DNA of 8,092 nt from DATGEP01 sp035310125 (GCA_035310125.1 DATGEP010000403.1:1-8092); one strand, 5' to 3'. Positions 1-7,403 are shown, numbered from the stretch's first letter. Made by a program: numbers and translations. Notes: a model not told the origin generated them from the sequence alone.

Positions 1-722
1 GAGCGACAAGGCGGTCTGCGGTGGCATGCGCGTCAACGGCGTCAGGGGTGCGCCGCCACCCCGATCCGTCAGGAAGCGGATAGAACCGAGCGAAAACTCA
101 TCAAAGCCCTGTGTGCCAGCGCTCACCTGAATGGGCGATCCAGTTGCGACATCCGCGCTGCTCGGAGTCGCCTGCGCCGGCAAAGGGATCCAGGTGAAAA
201 GCGTCTCACCGGCATGGAGGTGCGTCGCCGCGCAGTCCACACTTGAAGCCGGCGCACTCGCCGTGCCGGGAACGTGGATTTGGACGCGGTAGAACGGTGA
301 TCCAGGTCCAGCGGGTGGGGCGCCGACAATCGTCCAGCGGAGCCGTAGCATGCCGGGCGTCGCGAGCGATACCGCCTCCAGCCGCAGGCCGTCGCCACTG
401 CCGTTGCGATACGTCACCGGCTGCGCGGCGGTTTCGTCCGCCAGCGTCGGAGCCGTTCCGGCGACACGGTAGACCGTCAGCGGATCGCCCCCCGCCAGCG
501 GGACGTTTGCCGCCACGCGCGCGTTAGGCAGCGCGGCCAGCAGCGCGTTGACCGGACTGCCCGGCGCGAGTGAGACGGCGAGTGCCGCGCCATCGCTCGG
601 TGCGGGCAGCACCAGACACGACGCCGGGAACGCCACCCGGTCCGCACGTTCAGCGGCCAGCAGATACTCTGCTGGCGCCCCATAGCGCGCCGTCACCTGC
701 GTAGCGATGTACGTCGCGGCGG
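1..722 (-). CDS. C-terminal continuation of the frameshifted glycosyltransferase, extracytoplasmic domain, cut by the window edge
   Basis: Reading the minus strand with codons on positions 1-3, 4-6 and so on gives an open frame of about 240 codons with no stop from base 722 to the edge. It starts with AATYIATQVTARYGAPAEYL, a soluble alpha/beta-looking stretch, then a hydrophilic, Pro/Ala/Thr-rich part with beta-strand patterns such as FYRVQIHVPG and GETLFTWIPL. There are no obvious membrane segments, which fits the extracytoplasmic C-terminal domain found in many PMT/ArnT-like proteins. No good start codon with a ribosome site opens this frame: the first ATG is at 351, deep inside the domain. 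It is therefore better read as the continuation of the upstream gene than as a separate gene. An annotation pipeline may show it as a hypothetical protein or a pseudogene part. I do not recognise a specific domain family in it. Confidence 0.65.
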
Positions 723-2219
723 CGCCTTGCTGCCGTTGAGTGTGGTGAGCTGGCCATCCAGCGTGAGCATCTCATCGAGGGGGTAGCCATAGGTGTAATA
801 GGCCAGAAAGTTGCCGGTAGCGAGCGTGGTGGGATAGAGGAACATCCGCGCCCCCTCGCCGGCAACGGCCACCACAATCACCACCAGCGCCAGCGCGGGT
901 ACGATGCGCTGGCGGAGCGCGGCGGGATGTGTGTGGTGTATGGGACGTATGGCGAAGCGAGTGAGAAGCCAGTCTACGCCGAAGCCGCCAGCGATGAAGA
1001 GACTGGGAAAAATCACCAGCAGATAATGGGTGAAGATCCTGCCCGCGTTATGCAGCATGGTTGCCGGCGGCAGCGTCACCCAGAACCACAATAGAAACTG
1101 CGCGCGCCATGTGGAATCGGCGCGCACGCCGCGCCAGACGGCGATAGCGCCATTCATGAGTCGCCGTGGCAAGCGGGCCGGATCTGGCGCGACAGAGCGC
1201 CAGATGGCCAGCACGGGAGCAACCACCCGGACGGTAAGCACGGCCCACCCCGTGATGACGAGAATCACGACGCACCACGTGATGAAGAAATACCAGCGGT
1301 GTACGTTGGCATACGGCGTCGTCGGCCCCAGGTCAGCGCTGCCCGGCCCATCGAGCGCTCCCCACAAGACGCGAAACACGTCGAGATTGAAGCGACCGCC
1401 GTGCAATAGATAGTGTCCCAGCTTATGCAGGTCGTATCCGCGACTGTTCCACTCGAAAATCGCTGTTGGCACAAAGAGGAGAAGCGTACCGATGGCCGCG
1501 ATAACGTACTCCCGCACGCGCGGCAAGCGCGGCGCGAGCAGAATGCCCGCCAGCGTGACCGGCGCGAGCAATACAGCGGTGGGGTGTAGCTGCACGGCGA
1601 GGACCAGCAGCAGAATGTTGCCCGCGAGCCAGGGGCGCTTGCCACGCACGGCGCCCAGGTAGAGCGTGAAAGCCCAGAGCACGAGCAGCGGCGGCAAATA
1701 GTTCTGCTGCCAGAGGAAGCGGCTGAAGTTGAGCGCGGACCCGCCCGTCGCGAAGAGCAGCGTGCCAACCGCCGCGACGCGCCGTCCAAAGTAGCGCAGC
1801 GCGAAGATGTAGCAGAGCGCCACTCCGGCGACGTTCCAGAGCGCCAGCGTGACAACGGCGGGCAGCGGATTCGGCGTGATGGCGGCGAACGGCATGAGCA
1901 GATAGACGCTCAGTGGCGGGTTGAGTGACTGGATAGAAGAAGGAATGCCCGTGAGCGGAATCACGTGGTGCAGGACGCCCGCGCGCGCCAGCGCATAAAG
2001 ACCAGTCTGGTCGTCAAGAAACTGGGTAGTGCCGATCTGCCAGAGACGCAGAAACGCGCCCAACGCCAGCGCGAGCCAGAACTCCCAGTGGCGAAGCCAG
2101 CACCAGCGGCGCCAGGTGCCTTCTCCAGCGAATGCTCCTCGTGTCGTCTGCTCGGGTGTCTCCGCTGCCTGGCGTGGCGCCTCCGGCGCCGGCGCGTCTG
2201 ATAGCTGTTGCTCACGCAT
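693..2219 (-). CDS. GT-C fold membrane glycosyltransferase (PMT/ArnT-like, GT39/GT83 type), N-terminal part before a frameshift
   Basis: This 508-codon frame encodes a polytopic membrane protein resembling bacterial PMT/ArnT-type glycosyltransferases, which move a sugar from a polyprenyl-phosphate donor to an acceptor on the outer face of the membrane. A short cytoplasmic N-terminus (residues 1-43) leads into the first membrane segment (about 44-62). The first external loop carries paired acidic residues D69-D70, in the place where GT-C enzymes keep the catalytic Asp, followed by a Pro-rich NPPLSVYLL stretch (100-108) like the family's HPPL motif. Roughly ten more hydrophobic segments follow, including HYLLVIFPSLFIAGG (398-412). 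The ATG at 2219 is the first possible start, because an in-frame TAA lies seven codons upstream. A GGAAGGT sequence at 2234-2240 is rather far for a ribosome site. The last nine residues (after about residue 499) look out of frame; the real protein probably continues in the neighbouring frame to base 1. Donor and acceptor are unknown. Confidence 0.85.
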   Translation of the reverse strand: MREQQLSDAPAPEAPRQAAETPEQTTRGAFAGEGTWRRWCWLRHWEFWLALALGAFLRLWQIGTTQFLDDQTGLYALARAGVLHHVIPLTGIPSSIQSLNPPLSVYLLMPFAAITPNPLPAVVTLALWNVAGVALCYIFALRYFGRRVAAVGTLLFATGGSALNFSRFLWQQNYLPPLLVLWAFTLYLGAVRGKRPWLAGNILLLVLAVQLHPTAVLLAPVTLAGILLAPRLPRVREYVIAAIGTLLLFVPTAIFEWNSRGYDLHKLGHYLLHGGRFNLDVFRVLWGALDGPGSADLGPTTPYANVHRWYFFITWCVVILVITGWAVLTVRVVAPVLAIWRSVAPDPARLPRRLMNGAIAVWRGVRADSTWRAQFLLWFWVTLPPATMLHNAGRIFTHYLLVIFPSLFIAGGFGVDWLLTRFAIRPIHHTHPAALRQRIVPALALVVIVVAVAGEGARMFLYPTTLATGNFLAYYTYGYPLDEMLTLDGQLTTLNGSKAPPRRTSLRR

Positions 2220-2250
2220 ACGCCCGCTCGGTTACCTTCCTGCTGTCTCC

Positions 2251-2256
2251 ATTGTA
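2251..2256 (-). promoter_or_regulatory. weak -10-like hexamer upstream of the glycosyltransferase gene
   Basis: The 123-base gap between the mannosyltransferase stop and the glycosyltransferase start contains TACAAT on the minus strand, 31 bases before the ATG. It matches the sigma-70 -10 consensus at five of six positions. No acceptable -35 element lies 16-18 bases upstream (the sequence there reads GCACGG), so an independent promoter is possible but weakly supported. The rest of the gap shows only a short GA repeat (about 2334-2341) and no clear terminator. Confidence 0.2.
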
Positions 2257-2342
2257 CATGAGCACGCCAATATCCGTGCTCTTATGATTGTGCCACACCT
2301 ACTGCATGGACGAGTCGGGTACTAGTCAGTAACGAGAGAGAG

Positions 2343-3587
2343 TCATGCGACCCAACCTCTCTGCAGAAATGCGACAATCAGCACGATTTGGATCAGCAGC
2401 GCGAAAATAACGGCGAGCGGCTCGATCCAGCGGCGTGGGCGCGCACTCCCGGCCACGAGAAACAACGGGAAGACATCCACCATGAACCGCTTGTTGGAGC
2501 TGAGCGCGCCCCAATTCTCACGGTGCATAGGCAGCAGGATGATGAGGACGAGGCTGGCCAGGGTATACAGCGCGTACGGGAGTGGCAGCCTGCGCAGCGC
2601 CAAGAGCGTCACGGCAATGAACAGCGCCATGAGGAAAAGATCCAGCGCGGCGGGAATAGCCTGGTTGGGCGGATCGCGCAGCACGGCGGCGATGGCGCGT
2701 GCGAACGAATCCCACGGCCAGCTTGGGCGCCGTCCCCACGTGCCGCCCTCGGCGCTGAGAAAGGCGAGTGGACGCCCGAAGCGCAGCGCGAGATAGCCAC
2801 AATAGCCGGCCAGCGCGAGTATGGGCGGCAGCAGACGCAGCCAGAATGAAGGACGGCTCAGTAGGTGGCCGATGCGCTGGAGCTGTGGCTGCGCCATCTC
2901 GGCCGCGAGTGGCACCAGCAGGAGTACGCCGACCGGGCGCGTGAGCGTTGCGAGCGCGGCGAGCATACTGGCGATGAGCCATGCGTGGCGGCGCAGAGCG
3001 AGGAACACGCCCAGGCTCAACAGCAGAAAGAGCGATTCGGTGTAGGCGGCGCCGAGGAAGAACGACGCCGGGAAGCAGAGCAGGAAGAGCAGCGTGCGCC
3101 GCGCCGCGACCGTACCGCGCTCGCGTTCCACGAGCAGCAGCAGCAGCCCGTAGGCGCCGAGGCTGGCGGCATTGGCCACAAGCAAGGCGGCGAGCGCGGT
3201 ATGGCCGCCGAGACAGAACGCCAGCAGGCGCGTGACGAGGGGATACAGCGGGAAGAACGCGGCCTGCCCGGCTGCGCGATAGCCGTGCTGGGCGATGTCC
3301 ACGTAGATCCAGCCGTCCCAGTTGAGCCAGGGCAGCCCGATGCGCTGGATTGTGACGGGGCGCGCTGGGGCTAGGACAATCGTGAGGATAATGGGAATGA
3401 GGAAGAAGATATGCTGCGCCAGCCATGCCAGCGCGGCGTCGCGCCAGATGCCCCGGTCGAGGAAGGCGAGCCGCTTCGGCACGGTCTCCCGCGCTACCGG
3501 TGGTACCCCCGCCCGCTCATGCACGGTGAGAGCGAGCGCATCTGGCGGCATGATCTCTCCCCCGGCGGCTTGCCGCTTCCTCCGCAT
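2343..3587 (-). CDS. PIG-V-like (GPI mannosyltransferase 2 family) GT-C membrane mannosyltransferase
   Basis: The 414-residue product is a multi-pass membrane protein of the family that includes eukaryotic PIG-V, which adds mannose to a lipid-linked acceptor using dolichyl-phosphate-mannose. Bacterial relatives are presumed to use polyprenyl-phosphate sugars. After a basic N-terminus (1-50) and a first membrane helix (about 57-74), the first external loop holds W90-D91, matching the family's WD motif with its catalytic Asp, then the typical AFFPLYPLVTRLL (110-122). A TRPVGVLLLVPL segment (216-227) and SSNKRFMVDVFPLFLVAG near the C-terminus (363-380) also fit. The ATG at 3587 is chosen for its strong GAGGGAG site at 3593-3599, five bases away. 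A second ATG at 3551 with GGGGGAGAG just upstream is a credible alternative. The frame stays open far upstream, but that part only shadows the permease gene. It begins 59 bases after the permease stop and may share its transcript. Confidence 0.88.
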   Translation of the reverse strand: MRRKRQAAGGEIMPPDALALTVHERAGVPPVARETVPKRLAFLDRGIWRDAALAWLAQHIFFLIPIILTIVLAPARPVTIQRIGLPWLNWDGWIYVDIAQHGYRAAGQAAFFPLYPLVTRLLAFCLGGHTALAALLVANAASLGAYGLLLLLVERERGTVAARRTLLFLLCFPASFFLGAAYTESLFLLLSLGVFLALRRHAWLIASMLAALATLTRPVGVLLLVPLAAEMAQPQLQRIGHLLSRPSFWLRLLPPILALAGYCGYLALRFGRPLAFLSAEGGTWGRRPSWPWDSFARAIAAVLRDPPNQAIPAALDLFLMALFIAVTLLALRRLPLPYALYTLASLVLIILLPMHRENWGALSSNKRFMVDVFPLFLVAGSARPRRWIEPLAVIFALLIQIVLIVAFLQRGWVA

Positions 3588-3592
3588 ATCTA

Positions 3593-3599
3593 CTCCCTC
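3593..3599 (-). promoter_or_regulatory. ribosome binding site that sets the mannosyltransferase start
   Basis: GAGGGAG on the minus strand lies five bases before the ATG at 3587. It decides against a much longer reading of the same frame that would start at 4142 inside the permease gene. Confidence 0.6.
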
Positions 3600-3646
3600 A
3601 GAGGAGGCGACGAGTGGCGCGCGCGAGAGTAACGGGTGCGCTGTCG

Positions 3647-4489
3647 TTAGAGATCGCGGCGTGTGAAGGCGCGCATCGCGAGGAGCAACAGCCCAAGCAC
3701 GTACCCACCCGCATAGATCACCATCACCATGCTCGGCACCGTGCCGAGGCTGAACGGCGAGATGTTGAGATTGTTGAGCAGCGAGGGCTGCATTTGAAAT
3801 GCGGAGAGCCGCCAGAGCGCCTCGACCGGCAGCATGAGGCTCGACACCACCCCAATCTGTTCTGTCGCCGACGACTGAAAGAGAGTGCCAATCTGCTCCA
3901 CCCAGGAGCCGATGAACGCAAGACCATAGAGCATGAATAAGATGACGCCGTTGGTAAGAGTAGAGACATAGACGCCGCAGAGCAGCGACAGTGAGACAAG
4001 TACCGCTGTCTGCATGATGATGAGCGCCACGCCTGGCACGACATTGGGCGGCAGATACCCGGCGATGAGTGCGCTCTCCAGCAGAATGCCCAAACACAGC
4101 AATCCCGTGTAGAGCGCGAGCATCACCGTGTAGCCGATCCACTTACCGGCGATCACCTGCCAGCGGAAGAGCGGTTTCGTGACGATGGATTGTATGGTGT
4201 GCGAGCTAATCTCGCCGGAGACGGCATCCACGGTCGCGACGATGGCCAGCATGATGGCGAGGAAATGAACGACATAGAGCCCACCCATCGTGAGCAAATT
4301 ATCGGTAATCTGTGTTTCCACGCCGCTAAGCGCCTTGGTTCCATGCCTTGCGCTCCCCGTGACGATCAGTTGATAGCCTATGCCGAACAAGAGCAAGAAC
4401 ACCGCGCCGAGCACCATCGCGACCAGCACCATTCTCCGGCGGCGTGCTTCGTGAAACGTGAGCCAGGCGAGAGTCAGCACCGCGCTCAT
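3647..4489 (-). CDS. ABC-2 type transporter permease (NosY-like)
   Basis: The 280-residue product is the membrane half of an ABC transporter. About six hydrophobic segments can be placed, at roughly 19-42, 71-89, 117-139, 152-175, 181-199 and 254-272. A long external loop lies between the first two. Residues 93-120, with EISSHTIQSIVTKPLFRW followed by a GKWIGY, match the cytoplasmic coupling region of ABC-2/NosY-type permeases (the usual form is E-I-x-x-G-T-x-x-x-x-x-x-K-P-x-x-R). Its start codon overlaps the stop of the ATPase gene by four bases (ATGA), so the two are probably translationally coupled and form one transporter. A GGAGG site at 4500-4504 lies ten bases upstream inside the ATPase gene. 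The direction is probably export, as for most of this class. The substrate cannot be read from the sequence; the downstream glycosyltransferases make an envelope-related cargo possible but unproven. Confidence 0.88.
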   Translation of the reverse strand: MSAVLTLAWLTFHEARRRRMVLVAMVLGAVFLLLFGIGYQLIVTGSARHGTKALSGVETQITDNLLTMGGLYVVHFLAIMLAIVATVDAVSGEISSHTIQSIVTKPLFRWQVIAGKWIGYTVMLALYTGLLCLGILLESALIAGYLPPNVVPGVALIIMQTAVLVSLSLLCGVYVSTLTNGVILFMLYGLAFIGSWVEQIGTLFQSSATEQIGVVSSLMLPVEALWRLSAFQMQPSLLNNLNISPFSLGTVPSMVMVIYAGGYVLGLLLLAMRAFTRRDL

Positions 4490-5514
4490 TGGCCACTATC
4501 CTCCGTACCCACGATATCGAGAAACAGCCGCTCAAGCGACGTGCGCCGCGGCGCGAGGACATACAGCCGCGCGCCCGCGGCCAGCGTCGCCTGCGCGATG
4601 CGCGGCAGAGCCGCCTCGTCTGCGACCAGCTCCAGCCGGTTGGGTACGCTCGCATCCCCTGCGCATGGCTCGTTGGCGGCAAGCGCATTCACCTCGTCGT
4701 CGGCATCCAGGAAACGCCACTCCTCGACAAGTGGCGCCAGCGCTTCGAGCAAAGCGGGCGTCACCACATCTACGCGCAGCTCGAAGTGACTTGTGCCCGC
4801 GGTGATCTCGTGCAGACCCAGTGTGCGCAGCACCACGCCTTCTTTGATGAACGCGACGCGGTCGCAGGTAATCTCCACTTCACTCAAGAGATGCGAATTG
4901 AGAAACACGGTCGTGCCCTGTGCCTTGATCTGTTGCAGAATGGTGCGCACCATTCTGCGGCCCAGCGGATCGAGCGCGGAAGTCGGCTCATCCAGGAACA
5001 CCAGCTCAGGCGCGTGCAGGAGCGCCTGGGCGAGTCCGATGCGCTGGAGCATCCCCTTAGAGAAACCGGAGAGTGGGCGGCGCGCATGCTCGGCGAGACC
5101 AACCATATCCAGCACTTCAGCCGTGCGCTTGCGACAGTAGGCGGCGTCCAGGCGGGTGAGGCGGCCGTACAGCGCGAGCAGCTCCGTCGCGGTCAGCCAC
5201 TCGTGAAATCGAAAATGCTCGGGCAGGAACCCAATACGGGCGAGGGTGCGCGCATGGCCGGTCGGGTGGCCGAGCACCGTCGCCGTGCCGCCAGAGGGAT
5301 GCACGAGGCCGAGTAGCATTTTGACCGACGTGCTCTTGCCGGCGCCGTTGGGGCCGAGAAAGCCGAAAACCTCACCACGCGACACCGCAAGGGTGAGATC
5401 GGCAACAGCCACCTTGGCGCCATATTCTTTTCGCAGTCCGTTCGTCTCGATGGTGAGATCAGCCAAGCCATTGCTCCCCGTACGTCCAATGCGTGTAGAG
5501 GCGTGTGTATTCAC
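4486..5514 (-). CDS. ABC transporter ATP-binding protein (CcmA/NosF-like)
   Basis: The 342-residue product is the ATPase that powers the neighbouring permease. Visible motifs in order are Walker A GPNGAGKST (54-62), a Q-loop region reading GFLPEH (95-100) with Glu where Gln is typical, the signature LSGFSKGMLQR (148-158), Walker B LVFLDEPTSALDP (171-183, with E176 as catalytic base) and the switch His H208 in NSHLL. The first 240 residues are the nucleotide-binding domain. The last 100 form an accessory domain common in this subfamily and often involved in partner contact. The start is uncertain: GTG at 5514 has no ribosome site, while TTG at 5466 (residue 17) has GGGGAG seven bases upstream and still precedes the conserved domain. 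An in-frame TGA two codons above 5514 rules out a longer form. The gene follows the anti-sigma gene by 59 bases, and its stop overlaps the permease start. Confidence 0.93.
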   Translation of the reverse strand: MNTHASTRIGRTGSNGLADLTIETNGLRKEYGAKVAVADLTLAVSRGEVFGFLGPNGAGKSTSVKMLLGLVHPSGGTATVLGHPTGHARTLARIGFLPEHFRFHEWLTATELLALYGRLTRLDAAYCRKRTAEVLDMVGLAEHARRPLSGFSKGMLQRIGLAQALLHAPELVFLDEPTSALDPLGRRMVRTILQQIKAQGTTVFLNSHLLSEVEITCDRVAFIKEGVVLRTLGLHEITAGTSHFELRVDVVTPALLEALAPLVEEWRFLDADDEVNALAANEPCAGDASVPNRLELVADEAALPRIAQATLAAGARLYVLAPRRTSLERLFLDIVGTEDSGQ

Positions 5515-5531
5515 GAATCAGCACAAGCCAA

Positions 5532-5559
5532 GCCGGGAGACGCGGGCGCATCTCCCAGC
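5532..5559. other. inverted repeat between the anti-sigma and ABC ATPase genes
   Basis: GGGAGA (5535-5540) pairs with TCTCCC (5551-5556) across a ten-base loop, and after one mismatch two more GC pairs extend the stem. It is not followed by a T-run on either strand, so it is not a classic intrinsic terminator. It could weaken read-through from the sigma/anti-sigma pair into the transporter genes, or shield transcript ends. Confidence 0.35.
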
Positions 5560-5573
5560 CACTCTATCACGCG

Positions 5574-6713
5574 CTACGAGAGCGAGTTGGCCATCGCCAG
5601 CGCCAACGTCTTGCCGATGATACCCTGGGCATCCAGGATATAAAAGCGAGATCCCTTCTGCCAGTAGATCAGCGTACGTTCGCCATTGTTCGAGCCTGTA
5701 TCCAGCATCACGCCCCGCGCCCCGTCCACGTTGACCTGTTGCAACCCAGTCGTCCCCAGCGGGAACGGAAACACGATGGTCGAGCGCCAGTCAATCTGCT
5801 TGCTCAGCGTATCGGCCTGGGAGGGCGACATACCCAGCACTTCGAGCACAGCCTTGCCAAGCTGGGAAAGCTCAACGCCCGGCGGCAGGTTGACAATAGG
5901 AGAGGTTCCCTCGATGAGCGACACCGAATACCCGTTGCCTTCGTACCGCATCAGGATGGTGGGCGGCATCACGATGGAGATGGGCTGCGCACCCAGTGCG
6001 TCTGGGATGGTGACATCGGTGACACCCAGCGCGGTCAGCACCGCTCGCAGCGTCTGGACGTTGATTTGCATCTGGTAGGTGGTCTGCCCCTGGACGGTGA
6101 ACGTTGTTGCCGTCGGCGCGGACGGAAAACCGCTCGGCGCGCTCGGCGTGAAGCCCAATAGTGGTGTGGCTTGCGCGAGAGTGCTGACCTGCTGCGGTGC
6201 CGGCGTGTTTCCCACCTCAGTCGGCTTGGAGAGGAACAGCGTATTGGCGTCCACGTGCAGATTCCGGAGCTGCTGGACGCGGCTCTGAGGCACTGATACG
6301 AATATCACGGACTGGCCGTGGAAGACCTGCAAGAGCGAATCGGCGGCGGTCCGTACGGGAGGCACCAGCAGCACGATCAGGAGCGCCGCCGCGATAGCTG
6401 CCGCGACAAAGGTGGGCCGGCGGCGACCGTGGAAGATGATGGGTGACTGTAGTGCGCGGGCGCCGCGTGCGGGCGCCTCCGCCATCTTGGAGCGCACGCG
6501 GGCCCATGCAACGCTGATATCGGGATTGGTGTCCGCGTTGGCGACCGCCAGAAACGACTGCTTAACGCGACCATCCAGCTCGCGTAGCTCAGCGAGCTGA
6601 GAGTCGCATGTTGCGCAATCCGTGAGGTGATTGGTGATGTCCGACATCTCTTGCGCGGGCAGCTCATCGTCAAGATAGGCCCGCAGCGTGCCGGCTTCAT
6701 AGCAGATTTTCAT
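5574..6713 (-). CDS. zinc-finger anti-sigma factor with large extracytoplasmic domain
   Basis: This 379-residue protein is the probable antagonist of the ECF sigma factor encoded just upstream. Its N-terminus contains a complete zinc anti-sigma (ZAS) motif: C4, then H29-x3-C33-x2-C36. This places it among anti-sigmas that clamp the sigma factor in the cytoplasm. A single membrane helix follows at about 101-120, preceded by the basic GRRRP that favours a cytoplasmic N-terminus. The remaining 260 residues lie outside and include a Pro/Ala/Thr-rich linker (about 170-210). The C-terminal domain resembles DUF4367-type domains of Gram-positive and Chloroflexota anti-sigma proteins, ending in YWQKGSRFYILDAQG and an alpha-helical tail. 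The ATG at 6713 is preferred over one nine codons upstream because it overlaps the sigma stop as ATGA and has AGGGGGA nine bases upstream. The signal sensed by the outer domain is unknown. Confidence 0.88.
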   Translation of the reverse strand: MKICYEAGTLRAYLDDELPAQEMSDITNHLTDCATCDSQLAELRELDGRVKQSFLAVANADTNPDISVAWARVRSKMAEAPARGARALQSPIIFHGRRRPTFVAAAIAAALLIVLLVPPVRTAADSLLQVFHGQSVIFVSVPQSRVQQLRNLHVDANTLFLSKPTEVGNTPAPQQVSTLAQATPLLGFTPSAPSGFPSAPTATTFTVQGQTTYQMQINVQTLRAVLTALGVTDVTIPDALGAQPISIVMPPTILMRYEGNGYSVSLIEGTSPIVNLPPGVELSQLGKAVLEVLGMSPSQADTLSKQIDWRSTIVFPFPLGTTGLQQVNVDGARGVMLDTGSNNGERTLIYWQKGSRFYILDAQGIIGKTLALAMANSLS

Positions 6714-7324
6714 GCTGTATGTTCCCCCTGTTCCGCACATGCGGAAGGCGTAGTATTGAGCTGGTTCCAGGCAAGCTGGAAGGCACGCTCGGCACGGACC
6801 AACAGCGTGCCGATGGAGCTGGCGGCGACATCGAGGATAGCGGCAATCTCAGCGTATTTGAGTCCCTCTTGCTGGCGCAGCACGAGCAGCTTCGCCTGCC
6901 GCTCAGGCAGCATTGCCAGTGCCGCCCGGACTCGTTGACGCTCTTCGCCCCGTAGCGCCTCCGTCTCGGGATCAGGAGCGTATTCAGATACGTCTAGCTC
7001 CGCCAGGGTTGCGGCAAGGCGACGGCGGGCGCGCAAGGAGTTGTAGCCACGGTTCAGCGCGACCCTGTATAACCAGGCGCGAATCGCGTCTTCACTCATG
7101 CGTGGCTGGGGAGGGTGGTTGTAGAGCGCGAGAAACGTCTCCTGGGCGAGATCGTCGGCTGTCTCATCGCCGAGCATGCGGTAGAGGAGCTGGCGCACGG
7201 GACCGTACTGCTGCCGAAAGAGCCGCTCGAAGGTGGCGTCGTGACGCGGACTTACGACGGCTGGCAGGTGGCGCTCCGGCTCAGCCGCCACGGCCTCTGT
7301 ATCAACCTGATGCGGATATTTCAT
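6710..7324 (-). CDS. RNA polymerase sigma factor, ECF subfamily (sigma-70 family)
   Basis: The 204-residue product is an extracytoplasmic function sigma factor, which directs RNA polymerase to a small regulon when released by its anti-sigma. Region 2 spans about 31-100, with the core-binding DDLAQETFLALY (57-68) and the promoter-melting/-10 recognition stretch AIRAWLYRVALNRGYNSLRAR (80-100, split across the motif). Region 4 spans about 125-185 and contains LPERQ (139-143) and a helix-turn-helix from YAEIAAIL to TLLVRAERAF (157-182). There is no region 3, as expected for ECF proteins. The start at 7324 is supported by AGGAAG at 7329-7334. A longer frame to 7408 exists, but its extra residues are unlike sigma N-termini. 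It overlaps the anti-sigma gene by four bases. It faces away from the aminotransferase gene across a 280-base intergenic region. Confidence 0.93.
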   Translation of the reverse strand: MKYPHQVDTEAVAAEPERHLPAVVSPRHDATFERLFRQQYGPVRQLLYRMLGDETADDLAQETFLALYNHPPQPRMSEDAIRAWLYRVALNRGYNSLRARRRLAATLAELDVSEYAPDPETEALRGEERQRVRAALAMLPERQAKLLVLRQQEGLKYAEIAAILDVAASSIGTLLVRAERAFQLAWNQLNTTPSACAEQGEHTA

Positions 7325-7376
7325 GGCGCTTCCTGTTTCCCCCGGATCGCGGGATTGATCATGTGCACACCAGAAC

Positions 7377-7403
7377 AACACCGCCCACCATCCGTTTGTG
7401 ACA
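7377..7403 (-). promoter_or_regulatory. candidate ECF-type promoter for the sigma/anti-sigma genes
   Basis: On the minus strand TGTCACA (7403-7397), followed by AAACG-like sequence, lies about 73 bases upstream of the sigma start codon. TGTCACA is the known -35 motif of ECF41 sigma factors, whose -10 motif is CGTC after 16 bases. Here the four bases at that distance are TGTT, so the match is partial, and this sigma lacks the ECF41 C-terminal extension. It is listed because ECF factors often regulate their own gene and no better sigma-70 promoter was found here. Confidence 0.22.

Noticed and set aside
505..683. Small minus-strand frames inside 1-900 read as separate genes.
   Set aside because: They are Arg/Ser/Trp-rich shadows; the frame on positions 1-3 gives protein-like sequence across the same region.
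2257..2342. Intrinsic terminator between the two glycosyltransferase genes.
   Set aside because: Only a four-base inverted repeat and a GA tract are present, with no stable GC stem and no T-run.
3588..4142. Upstream extension of the mannosyltransferase frame by 185 codons, overlapping the permease gene.
   Set aside because: The extra residues are His/Arg-rich shadow sequence without hydrophobic pattern, the permease in the other frame is clearly real, and a good ribosome site supports the start at 3587.
4489..5316. Plus-strand open frame of 275 codons opposite the ABC ATPase.
   Set aside because: It lies antisense to an unambiguous ATPase gene; its composition is typical of a GC-rich shadow frame and it shows no recognisable motif.
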